Positions 1 to 9,211 of a stretch of DNA of 64,000 bases are shown in pieces. The DNA is from Herbaspirillum sp. Sphag64 (GTDB lineage Bacteria > Pseudomonadota > Gammaproteobacteria > Burkholderiales > Burkholderiaceae_D). The stretch is from contig NZ_JACHYE010000006.1 of NCBI RefSeq assembly GCF_014192645.1, positions 185,626 through 249,625 on the forward strand, in the 5' to 3' direction. Position 1 is the stretch's first letter, and every line of letters starts with the position of its first letter. The translations under genes and the position numbers were made by a program. A model generated the notes under the pieces. It did no database searches. It worked only from the letters and a program-made list of their open reading frames with translations, and had not been told where the DNA came from.

Positions 1-1997
1 TTGATGCCGCATTGTTGGGCAAACATTGATAACCCTTGCTTTGCCGCGAGCAGGAAGCGTTTGCCAGCATGGATGCTGTGGTCATTACCGCTGCGTTGTG
101 TACTATCCCGGCCAGCGGAGAGATTGATGTGACTTGGTGTCGCGACGGCAATACCGGCAGGTGCGGAGAGGACGAGTGCCGCTTGCTGGAGATCCTTGAC
201 GCTGTTGGCCAGCCAGTCGCTTTGCGCTTGTAAATCTGCGATCTCGGCTTTGGCAGTTGCTGTCGCTTGCGCTAGTTGCTTTGACTCTGCTTGCAACTTG
301 TCCAGCAAGGATAGTGCTGCCTGCATATCGAGTTGCTTGCCGCTGGCCTTGTCTTGCCTGTCGGCAGTGATGAAGACACCTTTTCCGCCTCGGATTGCCG
401 CATGATTGTCTGTTCGGAGTTCAACTCCTTCACCACGTTGCTGACGTTGGCTATCGACTAGATGACCGAGGTTTAACTGACTCTTGCCGTGTTCGGTGGC
501 GAGCTTGATGTGTTCTTCACCTTTCCAATCTTCCATCCGCAGCTTGTTGTTGCTTTGCGTGCGAATGACGTTGCGGGAGAGCCAGCGGTGCTCGCTGATG
601 ATCAGGTCAGGGTGACGACTGTTGTGGTGCAGGTGGGCGATGTAGGGTTTATTAGGGTTGCCGTTTGTGAAGCCAATTGCAGCCTCAGTACCGTCAATGA
701 TGGGGAAGTGGAAGCCGGTTTGATTGGCCCCGGCAAATGGTTTGGCTAGCCGTAACGGAACACTTTCATTGCCGGGGTTCCATTCATCGAAATCAAGATC
801 GAAGCGGACGGTGTAGTGGCCATTCTTGGTGATGTAGGCATGGGGGTATTGGCCCGGTGAAGTCACTCTTGCTGATAAAGTGCCTGCAATCTTCGGCCAG
901 TTGGCTTCGTTTAAAGGAAGTCGATAACGCCGGTCAGAGGGAATCGCGGTATAGCTGTTTTTGTAGGCAGTATCACGTGCACCGCTGTGGGTGACGCTGA
1001 TGATGACTTGGCCGTTGGGTGCATCTGGTAATGCATGGTCCATCCGCAGGATGCGTGCTGGACGTAGTTCTAGGATATTGCTTTCACCGGCGTAGACGAT
1101 CTGGCTTGCGATTGCTGCTTCATGCCGTAATTGCGCTTCCCATTTGGCGCTGAGTTGGTCCAGATGATGACTACCATAGACGTAGGGTTGGCCGTAGGTC
1201 GTAATGTCTTTACGGGCAATATTGGCTTCATCCTTGAAACGCTCCCATGCGACATCAGGGTGATAATCAGCTACAAGGTAGGAAGCGGGAACGGTCTGCG
1301 ATTGCGTTTGTAAATTAAAAACGACTTCATTATCTGCATCCAGTCCGGCGGCTTCCCGATACGGCACCTTGAGCTCAGGCTGATAAATGTAGTGATCAAT
1401 GTCATCCGCAAAGACGATGATGTCGCCCAGCATGCCGGGGATGAAGTAGCTATACAAACCTTCCTGCTGCATCAACAGATGAATGAAATCCCAATCACTT
1501 TGCTGATACTGCAGCCGAAACGCATGTTGGGGAAAGCTTCGTCGCGTTCTGAACTTGAAATTGTCTCCCGTGAACCCATGCCGACGCAGGATGGTTTCGA
1601 TGATCTTTGGTGCGGTTTGATGCTGGAATACCCGGCTGGCATGAGTCAGTCGCAATCTTGCCACCAGTGGTTCGATGACGAATTCGTAGCTGTGAAAGTC
1701 GTGCGTTTGTTTGAGCTTGTTGAAATGCGTGATACATCCAGCAAATTCACGTGGTTCGGGTAGAGCAGTGCCCATGCTGAAACTGGCTTCCTTGCCGAGG
1801 TATTCGTTACGATCCAGTTCTTGAGGATGGGTTAGCGTGATGGTGATGCGATAAGGCTCGCCCAAGGCTTCGACGGCTTCGAAGGAGACGACAGACAACA
1901 AACTAGCGCTGACATTAGCGCCTACGTTGACGTGATATTTCTGATGGGTGGTGACGGCGTGGGCAAGCGCAGCGGCTTGTTGGAGTGGTTGCTTCAT
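1..1997 (-). CDS. vgrG: T6SS spike protein VgrG (TssI), C-terminus cut by window edge
   Basis: Continuous minus-strand reading frame from ATG at 1997 to the window edge, about 665 residues visible. VgrG trimers form the puncturing tip of the type VI secretion needle. Seen: an N-terminal gp27-like region (GEPYRITITLTHPQELDR, REFAGCITHF), a middle region with the gp5-type OB-fold segment (LPLNEANWPKIAGTLSARV, PFAGANQTGFHFP, IDGTEAAIGF), then the DUF2345-like C-terminal part (EHIKLATEHGKSQLNLGHL, later a Gln/Ala-rich helix). The start is supported by AAGGA about 9 bases upstream. Residues about 30-105 are very close to the second vgrG starting at 63682, but the first ~25 residues differ. It lies far from the T6SS cluster and on the opposite strand, next to the encapsulin operon terminator. 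The C-terminal end, where an effector domain could sit, is not visible. Confidence 0.95.
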   Translation of the reverse strand, partial: MKQPLQQAAALAHAVTTHQKYHVNVGANVSASLLSVVSFEAVEALGEPYRITITLTHPQELDRNEYLGKEASFSMGTALPEPREFAGCITHFNKLKQTHDFHSYEFVIEPLVARLRLTHASRVFQHQTAPKIIETILRRHGFTGDNFKFRTRRSFPQHAFRLQYQQSDWDFIHLLMQQEGLYSYFIPGMLGDIIVFADDIDHYIYQPELKVPYREAAGLDADNEVVFNLQTQSQTVPASYLVADYHPDVAWERFKDEANIARKDITTYGQPYVYGSHHLDQLSAKWEAQLRHEAAIASQIVYAGESNILELRPARILRMDHALPDAPNGQVIISVTHSGARDTAYKNSYTAIPSDRRYRLPLNEANWPKIAGTLSARVTSPGQYPHAYITKNGHYTVRFDLDFDEWNPGNESVPLRLAKPFAGANQTGFHFPIIDGTEAAIGFTNGNPNKPYIAHLHHNSRHPDLIISEHRWLSRNVIRTQSNNKLRMEDWKGEEHIKLATEHGKSQLNLGHLVDSQRQQRGEGVELRTDNHAAIRGGKGVFITADRQDKASGKQLDMQAALSLLDKLQAESKQLAQATATAKAEIADLQAQSDWLANSVKDLQQAALVLSAPAGIAVATPSHINLSAGRDSTQRSGNDHSIHAGKRFLLAAKQGLSMFAQQCGI

Positions 1998-2187
1998 CTC
2001 TGGCATTCCTTCGCGGTGTCGTCGGATAGACGTGATCGGAGGCTGATGTTAAGAGACGAGGGTAAAAATATATATAGAAGGAATTCTAGATTTGATTTTT
2101 ATCTTTATTTTTAATAAAGCGTGTATTGCTGTATGTATTTTTATTGCGGTTACAGTTTTTGTACTTTCCCTATTGAACAGACGTCCA

Positions 2188-2226
2188 AAGAAAATGGCCA
2201 TGGACGAATCCATGGCCATATTTCTT
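2188..2226 (-). terminator. Strong hairpin terminator of the encapsulin operon
   Basis: Perfect 11-bp stem (ATGGCCATGGA, loop CGAA, TCCATGGCCAT at 2194-2219), extended by AAGAAA/TTTCTT with one bulged base. It lies just after the desulfurase stop codon at 2246 on the minus strand, where the right arm runs into CCATTTTCTTT. It separates the encapsulin operon from the vgrG transcribed in the same direction and could act in both directions. Confidence 0.8.
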
Positions 2227-2245
2227 GCTACTACGGAGGTTGACT

Positions 2246-4204
2246 TCAGCGCCGGTTACGCTCCCCGGCAAGTCGCCGTACCACCGTGATCAGGCAGTCA
2301 ATCTCATCGAAGGTGTTATAGAACGCCAGGGATGGACGTACCGTCGTTTCCACGCCAAAGCGCCGCAGGATCGGTTGCGCGCAGTGGTGTCCTGTGCGTA
2401 CCGCAATGCCTTCCTGATTGAGCGCCTTGCCGACTTCTTCGGTGGTGTAGCCATCGAGCACAAACGACATCACGCTAGCCTTGTGGGCTGCGGTACCGAT
2501 CAGGCGGACACCGGGAATGTCGCCAAGTTTTTCCATGCCGTATTCGAGCAGGGCATGTTCATAGCTGGCGATATTCTCGATGCCGATACGGTTGACGTAG
2601 TCAATCGCCGCACCCAGACCGACGGCGTCGGCGATGTTGCCGGTGCCTGCTTCGAAGGTATTGGGCAAGGGCTGGAAGATGGTCTTCTCGAAGGTGACGT
2701 CAGCAATCATATTGCCGCCACCTTGCCAGGGGGGCATGTCTTCCAGGACTTCGCGTTTGCCCCACAACACACCGATACCGGTGGGACCAAACACCTTGTG
2801 ACCGGAGAACACGAAGAAGTCCGCGCCCAGCGCCTGTACATCGGTGCGCATATGCGACACGGATTGCGCACCATCGACCAGTGTCTTGGCTCCTGCGCGA
2901 TGTGCCAGCTCGACGATTTCCTTGACCGGGGTGACCGTACCCAGGGCATTGGAGACCTGAGTGACAGCGACGATCTTGGTGCGGTCGTTGAGCAGCTTGG
3001 TGTATTCATCAAGCAATACCTGCCCTGAATCATCCACCGGTATCACGCGTAGCTTGGCGCCTTTTTCTGCCGCGAGTTGTTGCCATGGCACGATGTTGGC
3101 GTGGTGCTCCAGATGCGAGACGATAATTTCATCGCCGGCACCGACGTGCTTGCTACCCCAGCTCTTGGCCACCAGATTGATCGCTTCGGTGGTGCCGCGT
3201 ACGAAGATCACTTCGTTCACATCGGGCGCATTGAGGAATCCACGTACCCGCTCCCGTGCGCCTTCATAGGCGTCGGTTGCCCGCGCTGCCAGTTCATGTG
3301 CGGCGCGGTGGATATTGGAATTCTCACGCTGATAGAACTCGCTGATACGGTCAATCACCGACTGCGGCTTTTGGGTTGTCGCCGCGTTGTCGAACCAGAT
3401 CAGCTGCCGCCCATTGACACGTTCTTTGAGGATCGGGAAGTCACGGCGCACGGCATTCACATCAAACGGCGCAGCATGGCTTTTGCCTGCCAGCTTGGGC
3501 GTTTCGTGCGGGTCACCCTTGGCAGGTGTCACAAAGCCATTGGGTAATTCAACCGCGTGCACAAAATAATATTGTGGCGCGGACGATGGCGAAGCGGCGG
3601 CTGCCTGTGCCGGTGATGCAGGCACAGCAGGTTTGGCAGGCACAGACGGCTGCACTGGTGATAGCGATAGTGTTGCTGGTACCGCTCCAGCTGACGGTGT
3701 GTTGCCCGCCAGCGGATGGCCATGGCTGCGGTCGAGGAAGTAATATCCCGCATCAGCACCAGCAGGGAGAGCAGGGACTGATGGTGCCGACGGCACCACC
3801 GATTGCGGGACGCCTTCAATGGTGCTGCCAAAACGCGGCTCATAGGCCGGAATAGCAGCAAATGCCTTGTCCGGTGCGCCATTGCCCGCCTGCGCGGCAG
3901 GTGCCAGTGCCGGCGCGCGATTCCCCAGCGCCAGCACCTGATGGGGTGAGGAAGGGATCAGGTTGGTGCCGGGTACTTGCCCTAATGGAATGGCAGTACC
4001 CGGTACCCCCTGGCCGAGACCTGCCGGGCTGGCCAGCGGCGATGCCGGTGGTGCCACATTGGCAGGCGGCTGCACGCCATGTGGCGCAAACGGCGGCGCT
4101 GCAAACAGCTCCGTCGCCAGCCGTGCCAGCAAGGCCGGATCAATCGGTGGTGCGGGTTGCCCCACGCCACCTGGATCCTGAGGGAGGGAAGTAGGTGTGC
4201 TCAC
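2246..4204 (-). CDS. Cysteine desulfurase with long disordered N-terminal extension (encapsulin cargo)
   Basis: 652 residues. Residues ~247-650 are a SufS/CsdA-type PLP cysteine desulfurase, which releases sulfur from L-cysteine as an enzyme persulfide plus alanine. Seen: LIWFDNAATTQKP near 269, HLEHHANIVPW near 364, VDGAQSVSH near 443, the PLP lysine in SGHKVFGP (K470) and the catalytic cysteine in RTGHHCAQP (C608). The first ~245 residues are a Pro/Ala/Gly-rich extension absent from ordinary SufS (~405-410 aa). It contains short conserved-looking islands: IDPALLARLATELF (21-34), AYEPRFGST (120-128), YYFLDRS (154-160) and YYFVHAVELPNGF (212-224). This layout is typical of desulfurase cargo of family 2A encapsulins, where the N-terminal segment targets the enzyme into the shell. 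The gene follows the shell gene by 9 bp on the same strand. Cargo assignment rests on this architecture and neighbourhood. Confidence 0.95.
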   Translation of the reverse strand: MSTPTSLPQDPGGVGQPAPPIDPALLARLATELFAAPPFAPHGVQPPANVAPPASPLASPAGLGQGVPGTAIPLGQVPGTNLIPSSPHQVLALGNRAPALAPAAQAGNGAPDKAFAAIPAYEPRFGSTIEGVPQSVVPSAPSVPALPAGADAGYYFLDRSHGHPLAGNTPSAGAVPATLSLSPVQPSVPAKPAVPASPAQAAAASPSSAPQYYFVHAVELPNGFVTPAKGDPHETPKLAGKSHAAPFDVNAVRRDFPILKERVNGRQLIWFDNAATTQKPQSVIDRISEFYQRENSNIHRAAHELAARATDAYEGARERVRGFLNAPDVNEVIFVRGTTEAINLVAKSWGSKHVGAGDEIIVSHLEHHANIVPWQQLAAEKGAKLRVIPVDDSGQVLLDEYTKLLNDRTKIVAVTQVSNALGTVTPVKEIVELAHRAGAKTLVDGAQSVSHMRTDVQALGADFFVFSGHKVFGPTGIGVLWGKREVLEDMPPWQGGGNMIADVTFEKTIFQPLPNTFEAGTGNIADAVGLGAAIDYVNRIGIENIASYEHALLEYGMEKLGDIPGVRLIGTAAHKASVMSFVLDGYTTEEVGKALNQEGIAVRTGHHCAQPILRRFGVETTVRPSLAFYNTFDEIDCLITVVRRLAGERNRR

Positions 4205-4213
4205 GATAGGGGC

Positions 4214-5146
4214 TTATTTGTAGGTGTCGGGATAGTCGTGATACTTGTTGATTTCGACATCATCAAGGACTGCGACGGCATCCCTGGTCAACACGGCCAG
4301 CGAGCAATACAGCGAAATCAGGTAAGACGAAATCGCATGGTTGTTGATGCCCATGAAGCGCACCGACAGACCTGGGCTTTGTTCGCCCGGCAGACCTGGC
4401 TGATACAGACCGACCACGCCTTGACGTTTGTCACCGACACGCACCAGCAGGATCTTGGTCTTGCCATCGGCAACCGGGACCTTGTCGGATGGAATCAGCG
4501 GAATACCGCGCCAGGTGATGAATTGCGAGCCAAACAGGCTGACTGTTGGCGGTGGTGTACCGCGGCGGGTTGCTTCACGGCCAAAGGCCGCAATGGCGGA
4601 AGGATGGGTCAGGAAGAAGGCAGGTTCTTTCCAGACCTTGGTCAGCAGTTCGTCGAGGTCGTCCGGTGTCGGTGCGCCGGTCAGCGGGAAGATACGCTGA
4701 TCGTCGCTCACTTGTGACAGCAGGCCGTAGTCAGGGTTGTTAATCAGTTCGCTTTCCTGATTTTCCTTGATGGTTTCAATGGTCAGGCGCAGTTGTTCCT
4801 TGATCTGGTCATGCGGGCTGCTGTACAGATCGGAGACGCGGGTGTGCACATCCAGAATGGTCGAGACCGCGTTGAGGAAGTATTCACGTGGCTGTTCTTC
4901 GTAATCAACGAAGGTGCGTGGCAGCTGGTTTTCTTCCAGGCGGGCGGTGCAGGTCACCTTGATCGACTCTGGATTCTTGACCTTGTTGAGGCGATAGATA
5001 CCTGCCTCCACCGGCACCCATTGCAGCAGATGGGTCAACCAGCGTGGGCTGATCGTCTCCAGCTGGGGAACGGTTTTGGTGGCGTTGGCTAGTTGCCTTG
5101 CTGCGTTATCGCCTAGTGCGGTTGTACCGCCGACTGTTGCCGACAT
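4214..5146 (-). CDS. srpI: Family 2A encapsulin shell protein, SrpI type
   Basis: 310 residues, close in length and sequence to the cyanobacterial major membrane protein/encapsulin SrpI. Recognisable stretches: ARQLANATKTVPQLETISPRW near the N-terminus, WVPVEAGIYRLNKVKNP, then LVRVGDKRQGVVGLYQPGLP and VRFMGINNHAISSYLISLYCS near the C-terminus. Proteins of this family have the HK97 phage-capsid fold and self-assemble into hollow icosahedral shells in the cytosol. Family 2A lacks the cyclic-nucleotide-binding insertion of family 2B, and none is present here. Start ATG at 5146. The desulfurase gene lies 9 bp downstream and the XRE, serine acetyltransferase and rhodanese genes lie upstream on the same strand, so an operon is likely. 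The 81-bp gap before it, after the regulator gene, could hold an extra promoter or processing site that raises shell dosage. Confidence 0.95.
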   Translation of the reverse strand: MSATVGGTTALGDNAARQLANATKTVPQLETISPRWLTHLLQWVPVEAGIYRLNKVKNPESIKVTCTARLEENQLPRTFVDYEEQPREYFLNAVSTILDVHTRVSDLYSSPHDQIKEQLRLTIETIKENQESELINNPDYGLLSQVSDDQRIFPLTGAPTPDDLDELLTKVWKEPAFFLTHPSAIAAFGREATRRGTPPPTVSLFGSQFITWRGIPLIPSDKVPVADGKTKILLVRVGDKRQGVVGLYQPGLPGEQSPGLSVRFMGINNHAISSYLISLYCSLAVLTRDAVAVLDDVEINKYHDYPDTYK

Positions 5147-5227
5147 CTTGACTCCAATATACGTGGGGTTGACAGGGAAAAGCGTTAATTACGACGGCTC
5201 AGAGTGTCGCGGCTCGTGCTTGGCGGC

Positions 5228-5569
5228 TCAACATGCTATAGCCATCAACTCGAGACCACGGACCAGATTTTGCTGCGTGATGCTCTCGCCTCGTGTGACC
5301 AGCGCGGATGGTGTGAGCGTGAGCGCGTGGGCGAGCTTTTCTACCGTGACCAGCGAAGCGATGGCGGTACCGCGCTCGATTTCGCCGATGTAGGAACGGT
5401 TGAGATTGGAATTTTCGGCTAGCCGTTCTTGCGACCAGCCACGGGCGCGGCGTAATTGCCGTACACCGATCCCGAAACTTTGGACCAGCGCACTGGACAA
5501 GGCTTCCGGATCACTCGCTGAAGCGCTGTCCTGGCGCTTCAGCAGGGGCGGCTGCGGATGATCAGACAT
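5228..5569 (-). CDS. XRE-family (Cro/C1 HTH) transcriptional regulator in the encapsulin operon
   Basis: 113 residues from ATG at 5569, chosen because AAGGAG lies 7 bases upstream; a longer frame to 5626 would overlap the acetyltransferase gene and has no such site. Residues ~34-90 form one helix-turn-helix of the Cro/C1 type (GVRQLRRARGWSQERLAE, NRSYIGEIERG). The N-terminal ~30 residues are low-complexity and there is no sensor domain. Small HTH proteins of this kind usually bind DNA as dimers and control the operon they sit in. A plausible target is the matched pair of TCGAAAACGAA sites in the divergent region at 7098-7447. That link is an inference; neither ligand nor binding is visible. 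Confidence 0.9.
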   Translation of the reverse strand: MSDHPQPPLLKRQDSASASDPEALSSALVQSFGIGVRQLRRARGWSQERLAENSNLNRSYIGEIERGTAIASLVTVEKLAHALTLTPSALVTRGESITQQNLVRGLELMAIAC

Positions 5570-5597
5570 GCTGTGGCTCCTTATCCGGGCAAGCCAT

Positions 5598-6536
<939 letters not shown>

Positions 6537-6599
6537 TAAAACCCTCTTATTTGGTGTGAAGTCTGCGCGCAATCATGAAACGTGAATTGGGAAACGTGA

Positions 6600-7097
6600 T
6601 CAGTCCTGCACCCATGGCAGCCCATGGAAACGCCACCCATCGGACTTGCCACGTTGCCCATGAGCATCAATCTCACCCTCGAAACCTTCACTGATGTTGA
6701 AGATACAGGTCAGTCCGGCCTTGGCGGCGGCTTCGGCAGCAGCGGCCGAGCGTTTGCCACTGCGGCACAGCAATAGCGCGGGCACTTCTTTGCCGCCAAT
6801 TTTGCTTTCCAGTTCGCGTACGAAACGCGGGTTGCGCGACAGCGAGGTGCCGGTTGCCCAGGCTACATGCAGGCTATTGGGGATATGGCCGACAAACTTG
6901 CGCTCCTCGGCGGTACGTACATCAACCAGCAATACTTGCCCGGTAGAAAACAGATCCCAGGCGGTTTGGGGCGAGACACTGCCTGCAAACGGGAGATTGG
7001 AGGTCTGTGCCTGCTCGCGGGCAGCGTGCAGTTCGACCGGTAAAACATTGATAGTTGGCTGAGTGCTCGCCACCGAGGCGAGGGATGCGGACGACAT
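6600..7097 (-). CDS. Rhodanese-like sulfurtransferase
   Basis: 165 residues, first gene of the encapsulin operon, with AAGGAG upstream of its ATG. A single rhodanese domain occupies ~residues 40-160: AWDLFSTGQVLLVDVRTAEE (first strand/helix with the DVR signature), GHIPNSLHVAW, and the active-site loop CRSGKRS with C111 as the presumed persulfide carrier. Cysteines 111 and 131 are both in the domain. Rhodaneses move sulfane sulfur between donors and acceptors, so this protein could receive persulfide from the encapsulated desulfurase or reduce/transfer stored sulfur. Which it does is not visible. No signal peptide is seen, so it should be cytosolic. Confidence 0.92.
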   Translation of the reverse strand: MSSASLASVASTQPTINVLPVELHAAREQAQTSNLPFAGSVSPQTAWDLFSTGQVLLVDVRTAEERKFVGHIPNSLHVAWATGTSLSRNPRFVRELESKIGGKEVPALLLCRSGKRSAAAAEAAAKAGLTCIFNISEGFEGEIDAHGQRGKSDGWRFHGLPWVQD

Positions 7098-7447
7098 GAA
7101 AAACTCTCCTTTGACGATCAGATGGCACTGGGTATTGGCTATTGGCGATTGGGTAATTCACGGATTTTGGTGGCTATAGACGGCAATCCATGTGCTGACT
7201 ATAAAACCGTGTTTATCGAAAACGAACGAATAAAAGCTAGTGACCTTAGAAGAAAAACGCATAAGACAAGCCAACTTATTCGAGCAGTAAAAGCTGATAT
7301 ATCGATATGCAAATCGATTCGTTTTCGACCACTAGCGGGCGTTGTATTTTTCAGGCTGTGTTTCCTGTTGGTTTCATGTCAAACAACGGTGGGGCGAGTC
7401 AGCGTGAGCTGACCGACCGCACCGGATAACCCGGAGGTGTTTGTCCT
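7098..7447. promoter_or_regulatory. Divergent promoter region with paired inverted 11-bp sites
   Basis: 350 bp between the rhodanese (minus) and transporter (plus) start codons; no convincing gene. It contains TCGAAAACGAA at 7216-7226 and its exact reverse complement TTCGTTTTCGA at 7318-7328, 91 bp apart. An ATCGAT-N6-ATCGAT block lies at about 7301-7318, and a perfect hairpin GTCAGC-GTGA-GCTGAC lies at 7398-7413 in the transporter leader. Near 7130-7158 there are tandem ATTGG-type steps. The two facing 11-mers look like operator half-regions serving both transcripts; the in-operon XRE protein is the obvious candidate binder. Promoter hexamers could not be fixed by eye. Confidence 0.55.
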
Positions 7448-8929
7448 ATGTCGAATGCAACGATTGCCAATGCAGTCAACTCACAGGTCGGTGAGCATGC
7501 CAGCTTCAATGAAGACTGGCTGGCGCTGATCATCGGGCTGCTGATCTTCGTGCTGGCCCTGACTGGATTGGGCAGCAACAACCTGTTGGGCTGGGTCGTC
7601 ACGACCTCGGTCTGGCATGACCCGGTCGGTGCACTGGCACCCACTGCCAAGTCCTATGCCGCATTGGGCGGTGCTGGTGCGTTGCTGGCGACTTATGTGG
7701 CACTTCTGCTGGTACTGTCGGTAAGTGCCTCGCTGCTCAAGCTCAATGTGCGGCGTTTTGCAGCCTCCTTCACGGTGGTGTTTGCACTCGCCTATCTGAG
7801 CTGGTTTATCGGTAACTATGCGCGGCTGGCAGCAGTAACACCGGCCGATCTGACCAAGTTCGGTATTGACTGGTCGTTACGGCTGACCAATGAGGGGGGC
7901 TTTGTGGTGGCCTTGCTGATTGGTCTGATCATTAGCAATTTTTTTCCGCGCTTTGCCGACTGGCTCAAGGAAGCGATTCGTCCAGAGCTCTACATCAAAA
8001 TCGCGATTGTGATTCTGGGTGGCTTTATTGCCGTCACCATCGCGGGCAAGCTGTCGCTGGCAACTTCGGTGCTGCTGCGGGGTCTGGCAGCGATTGTTGA
8101 GGCTTATCTGATCTACTGGGCGGTAGTGTATTTTGTGGCGCGCAAGTGGTTTGGCTTCAATCGTGAATGGGCGGTGCCATTGGCATCCGGTATCTCGATT
8201 TGCGGTGTTGCTGCAGCTATCTCGACCGGTGGTGCAATTCGCTCCCGTCCTGCGGTACCGGTACTGGTATCGTCACTGGTGGTGATTTTTGCGGTAGTGG
8301 AAGTGTTGATCCTGCCCTTTGTGGCGCAAACCTTCCTCTCGCATGAGCCTTTGGTTGCGGCTGCATGGCTGGGGCTGGCGGTCAAGACTGACGGTGCCGC
8401 TGTGGCTGCCGGTGGTATCACCGAGGCACTCATTCAGGCAAAGAATGCAGCAGAAGGCATTCACTATCAGGCTGGCTGGATTCTTGGTACGACTGCCACA
8501 GTGAAGGTGTTCATCGACGTCTTCATCGGCGTGTGGAGCTTTGTCCTGGCGTATATCTGGACCAACCACATTAACGTCAAGGCAGGCGGAAAAGCCAAGG
8601 CTTCGGAGATCTGGGAGCGCTTTCCCAAGTTCATCATCGGCTTCCTGGTGACGTTCCTGATTGGTTTTTACCTCGCCACGACCAGCTCGCCGGAGACACT
8701 GGCCAAGCTGACGCCGTCGGTCGGCGTGGCCAATACCTTCCGGGTGATCTTCTTCATCCTGACTTTCTTCTCGATCGGGGTGCTGTCGAATTTCCGCAAG
8801 CTATGGGAAGAGGGGCTGGGCAAGCTGGTAGCGGTCTATGTGGTGAGCCTGTTCGGCTTCGTCATCTGGGTCGGTCTGCTGGTGTCATGGATCTTCTTTA
8901 GCGGTGTGAAACCACCGCTGGCTGGTTAA
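7448..8929 (+). CDS. YeiH-family putative sulfate/sulfur-compound transporter
   Basis: 493 residues, very hydrophobic with at least ten predicted membrane spans. It matches the YeiH/Cons_hypoth698 family, annotated as putative sulfate exporters: SGISICGVAAAISTGGAI near 240-257, LGLAVKTDGAAVAAGGITEAL near 310-330, TATVKVFIDVFIGVWSFVLAYIW. The protein is longer than the E. coli YeiH type (~350 aa) owing to extra N-terminal spans. GGAGG lies upstream of the ATG. It is divergent from the desulfurase encapsulin operon and followed by a 52-residue membrane protein gene, so it probably moves a sulfur compound (sulfate, sulfite or an organosulfonate) linked to the same stimulus. Substrate and direction are not known from the sequence. 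Confidence 0.85.
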   Translation: MSNATIANAVNSQVGEHASFNEDWLALIIGLLIFVLALTGLGSNNLLGWVVTTSVWHDPVGALAPTAKSYAALGGAGALLATYVALLLVLSVSASLLKLNVRRFAASFTVVFALAYLSWFIGNYARLAAVTPADLTKFGIDWSLRLTNEGGFVVALLIGLIISNFFPRFADWLKEAIRPELYIKIAIVILGGFIAVTIAGKLSLATSVLLRGLAAIVEAYLIYWAVVYFVARKWFGFNREWAVPLASGISICGVAAAISTGGAIRSRPAVPVLVSSLVVIFAVVEVLILPFVAQTFLSHEPLVAAAWLGLAVKTDGAAVAAGGITEALIQAKNAAEGIHYQAGWILGTTATVKVFIDVFIGVWSFVLAYIWTNHINVKAGGKAKASEIWERFPKFIIGFLVTFLIGFYLATTSSPETLAKLTPSVGVANTFRVIFFILTFFSIGVLSNFRKLWEEGLGKLVAVYVVSLFGFVIWVGLLVSWIFFSGVKPPLAG

Positions 8930-8980
8930 TCAACTCAACGGTGAGAAGTCCATCGTCAACATTTATTTAAGGAGTGTGCA

Positions 8981-9139
8981 ATGTCCGAACAAGACCTGAA
9001 ACAAGAACTGGTGAGTGGTGGTGCGGTTGAACCGCTGCTGCCGATCGAGAAAAAATTGATCGTCGGCAGCCTGGTGACTGGCATCGTGCTGCTGGCGATA
9101 CTGGTGATCGCTAATCATTTGTTTCCACTGACAGTCTGA
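8981..9139 (+). CDS. 52-residue single-span membrane protein, partner of the YeiH-type transporter
   Basis: Small gene with an ideal ribosome binding site (TAAGGAG, 6 bases before ATG) 51 bp after the transporter stop. The product has a polar N-terminal ~23 residues (MSEQDLKQELVSGG...) followed by one hydrophobic helix, LIVGSLVTGIVLLAILVIAN, and a short HLFPLTV tail. It ends just before a rho-independent terminator, so it is the last gene of a two-gene operon. No family is recognised. Size, position and topology suggest a small accessory subunit or stabiliser of the transporter; this is inference. Confidence 0.8.
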   Translation: MSEQDLKQELVSGGAVEPLLPIEKKLIVGSLVTGIVLLAILVIANHLFPLTV

Positions 9140-9175
9140 ACTAACTCAATCGGCTCTTGAGAATGCAGTGCCGGC

Positions 9176-9211
9176 AAGGCCATCTGTGACGTGTTCAGGG
9201 ATGGCCTTTTT
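9176..9211 (+). terminator. Rho-independent terminator after the transporter operon
   Basis: AAGGCCATC (9176-9184) pairs with GATGGCC (9200-9206), followed by TTTTT at 9207-9211. It ends the plus-strand transporter operon and touches the stop codon of the convergent diguanylate cyclase gene. The AAGG on the left and CCTTTTT on the right also allow partial bidirectional use. Confidence 0.85.

Noticed and set aside
2225..4717. Several long plus-strand open frames opposite the desulfurase and shell genes
   Set aside because: They mirror the codon structure of the minus-strand genes, have no ribosome binding sites and no recognisable domains; the minus-strand products are clear family members.
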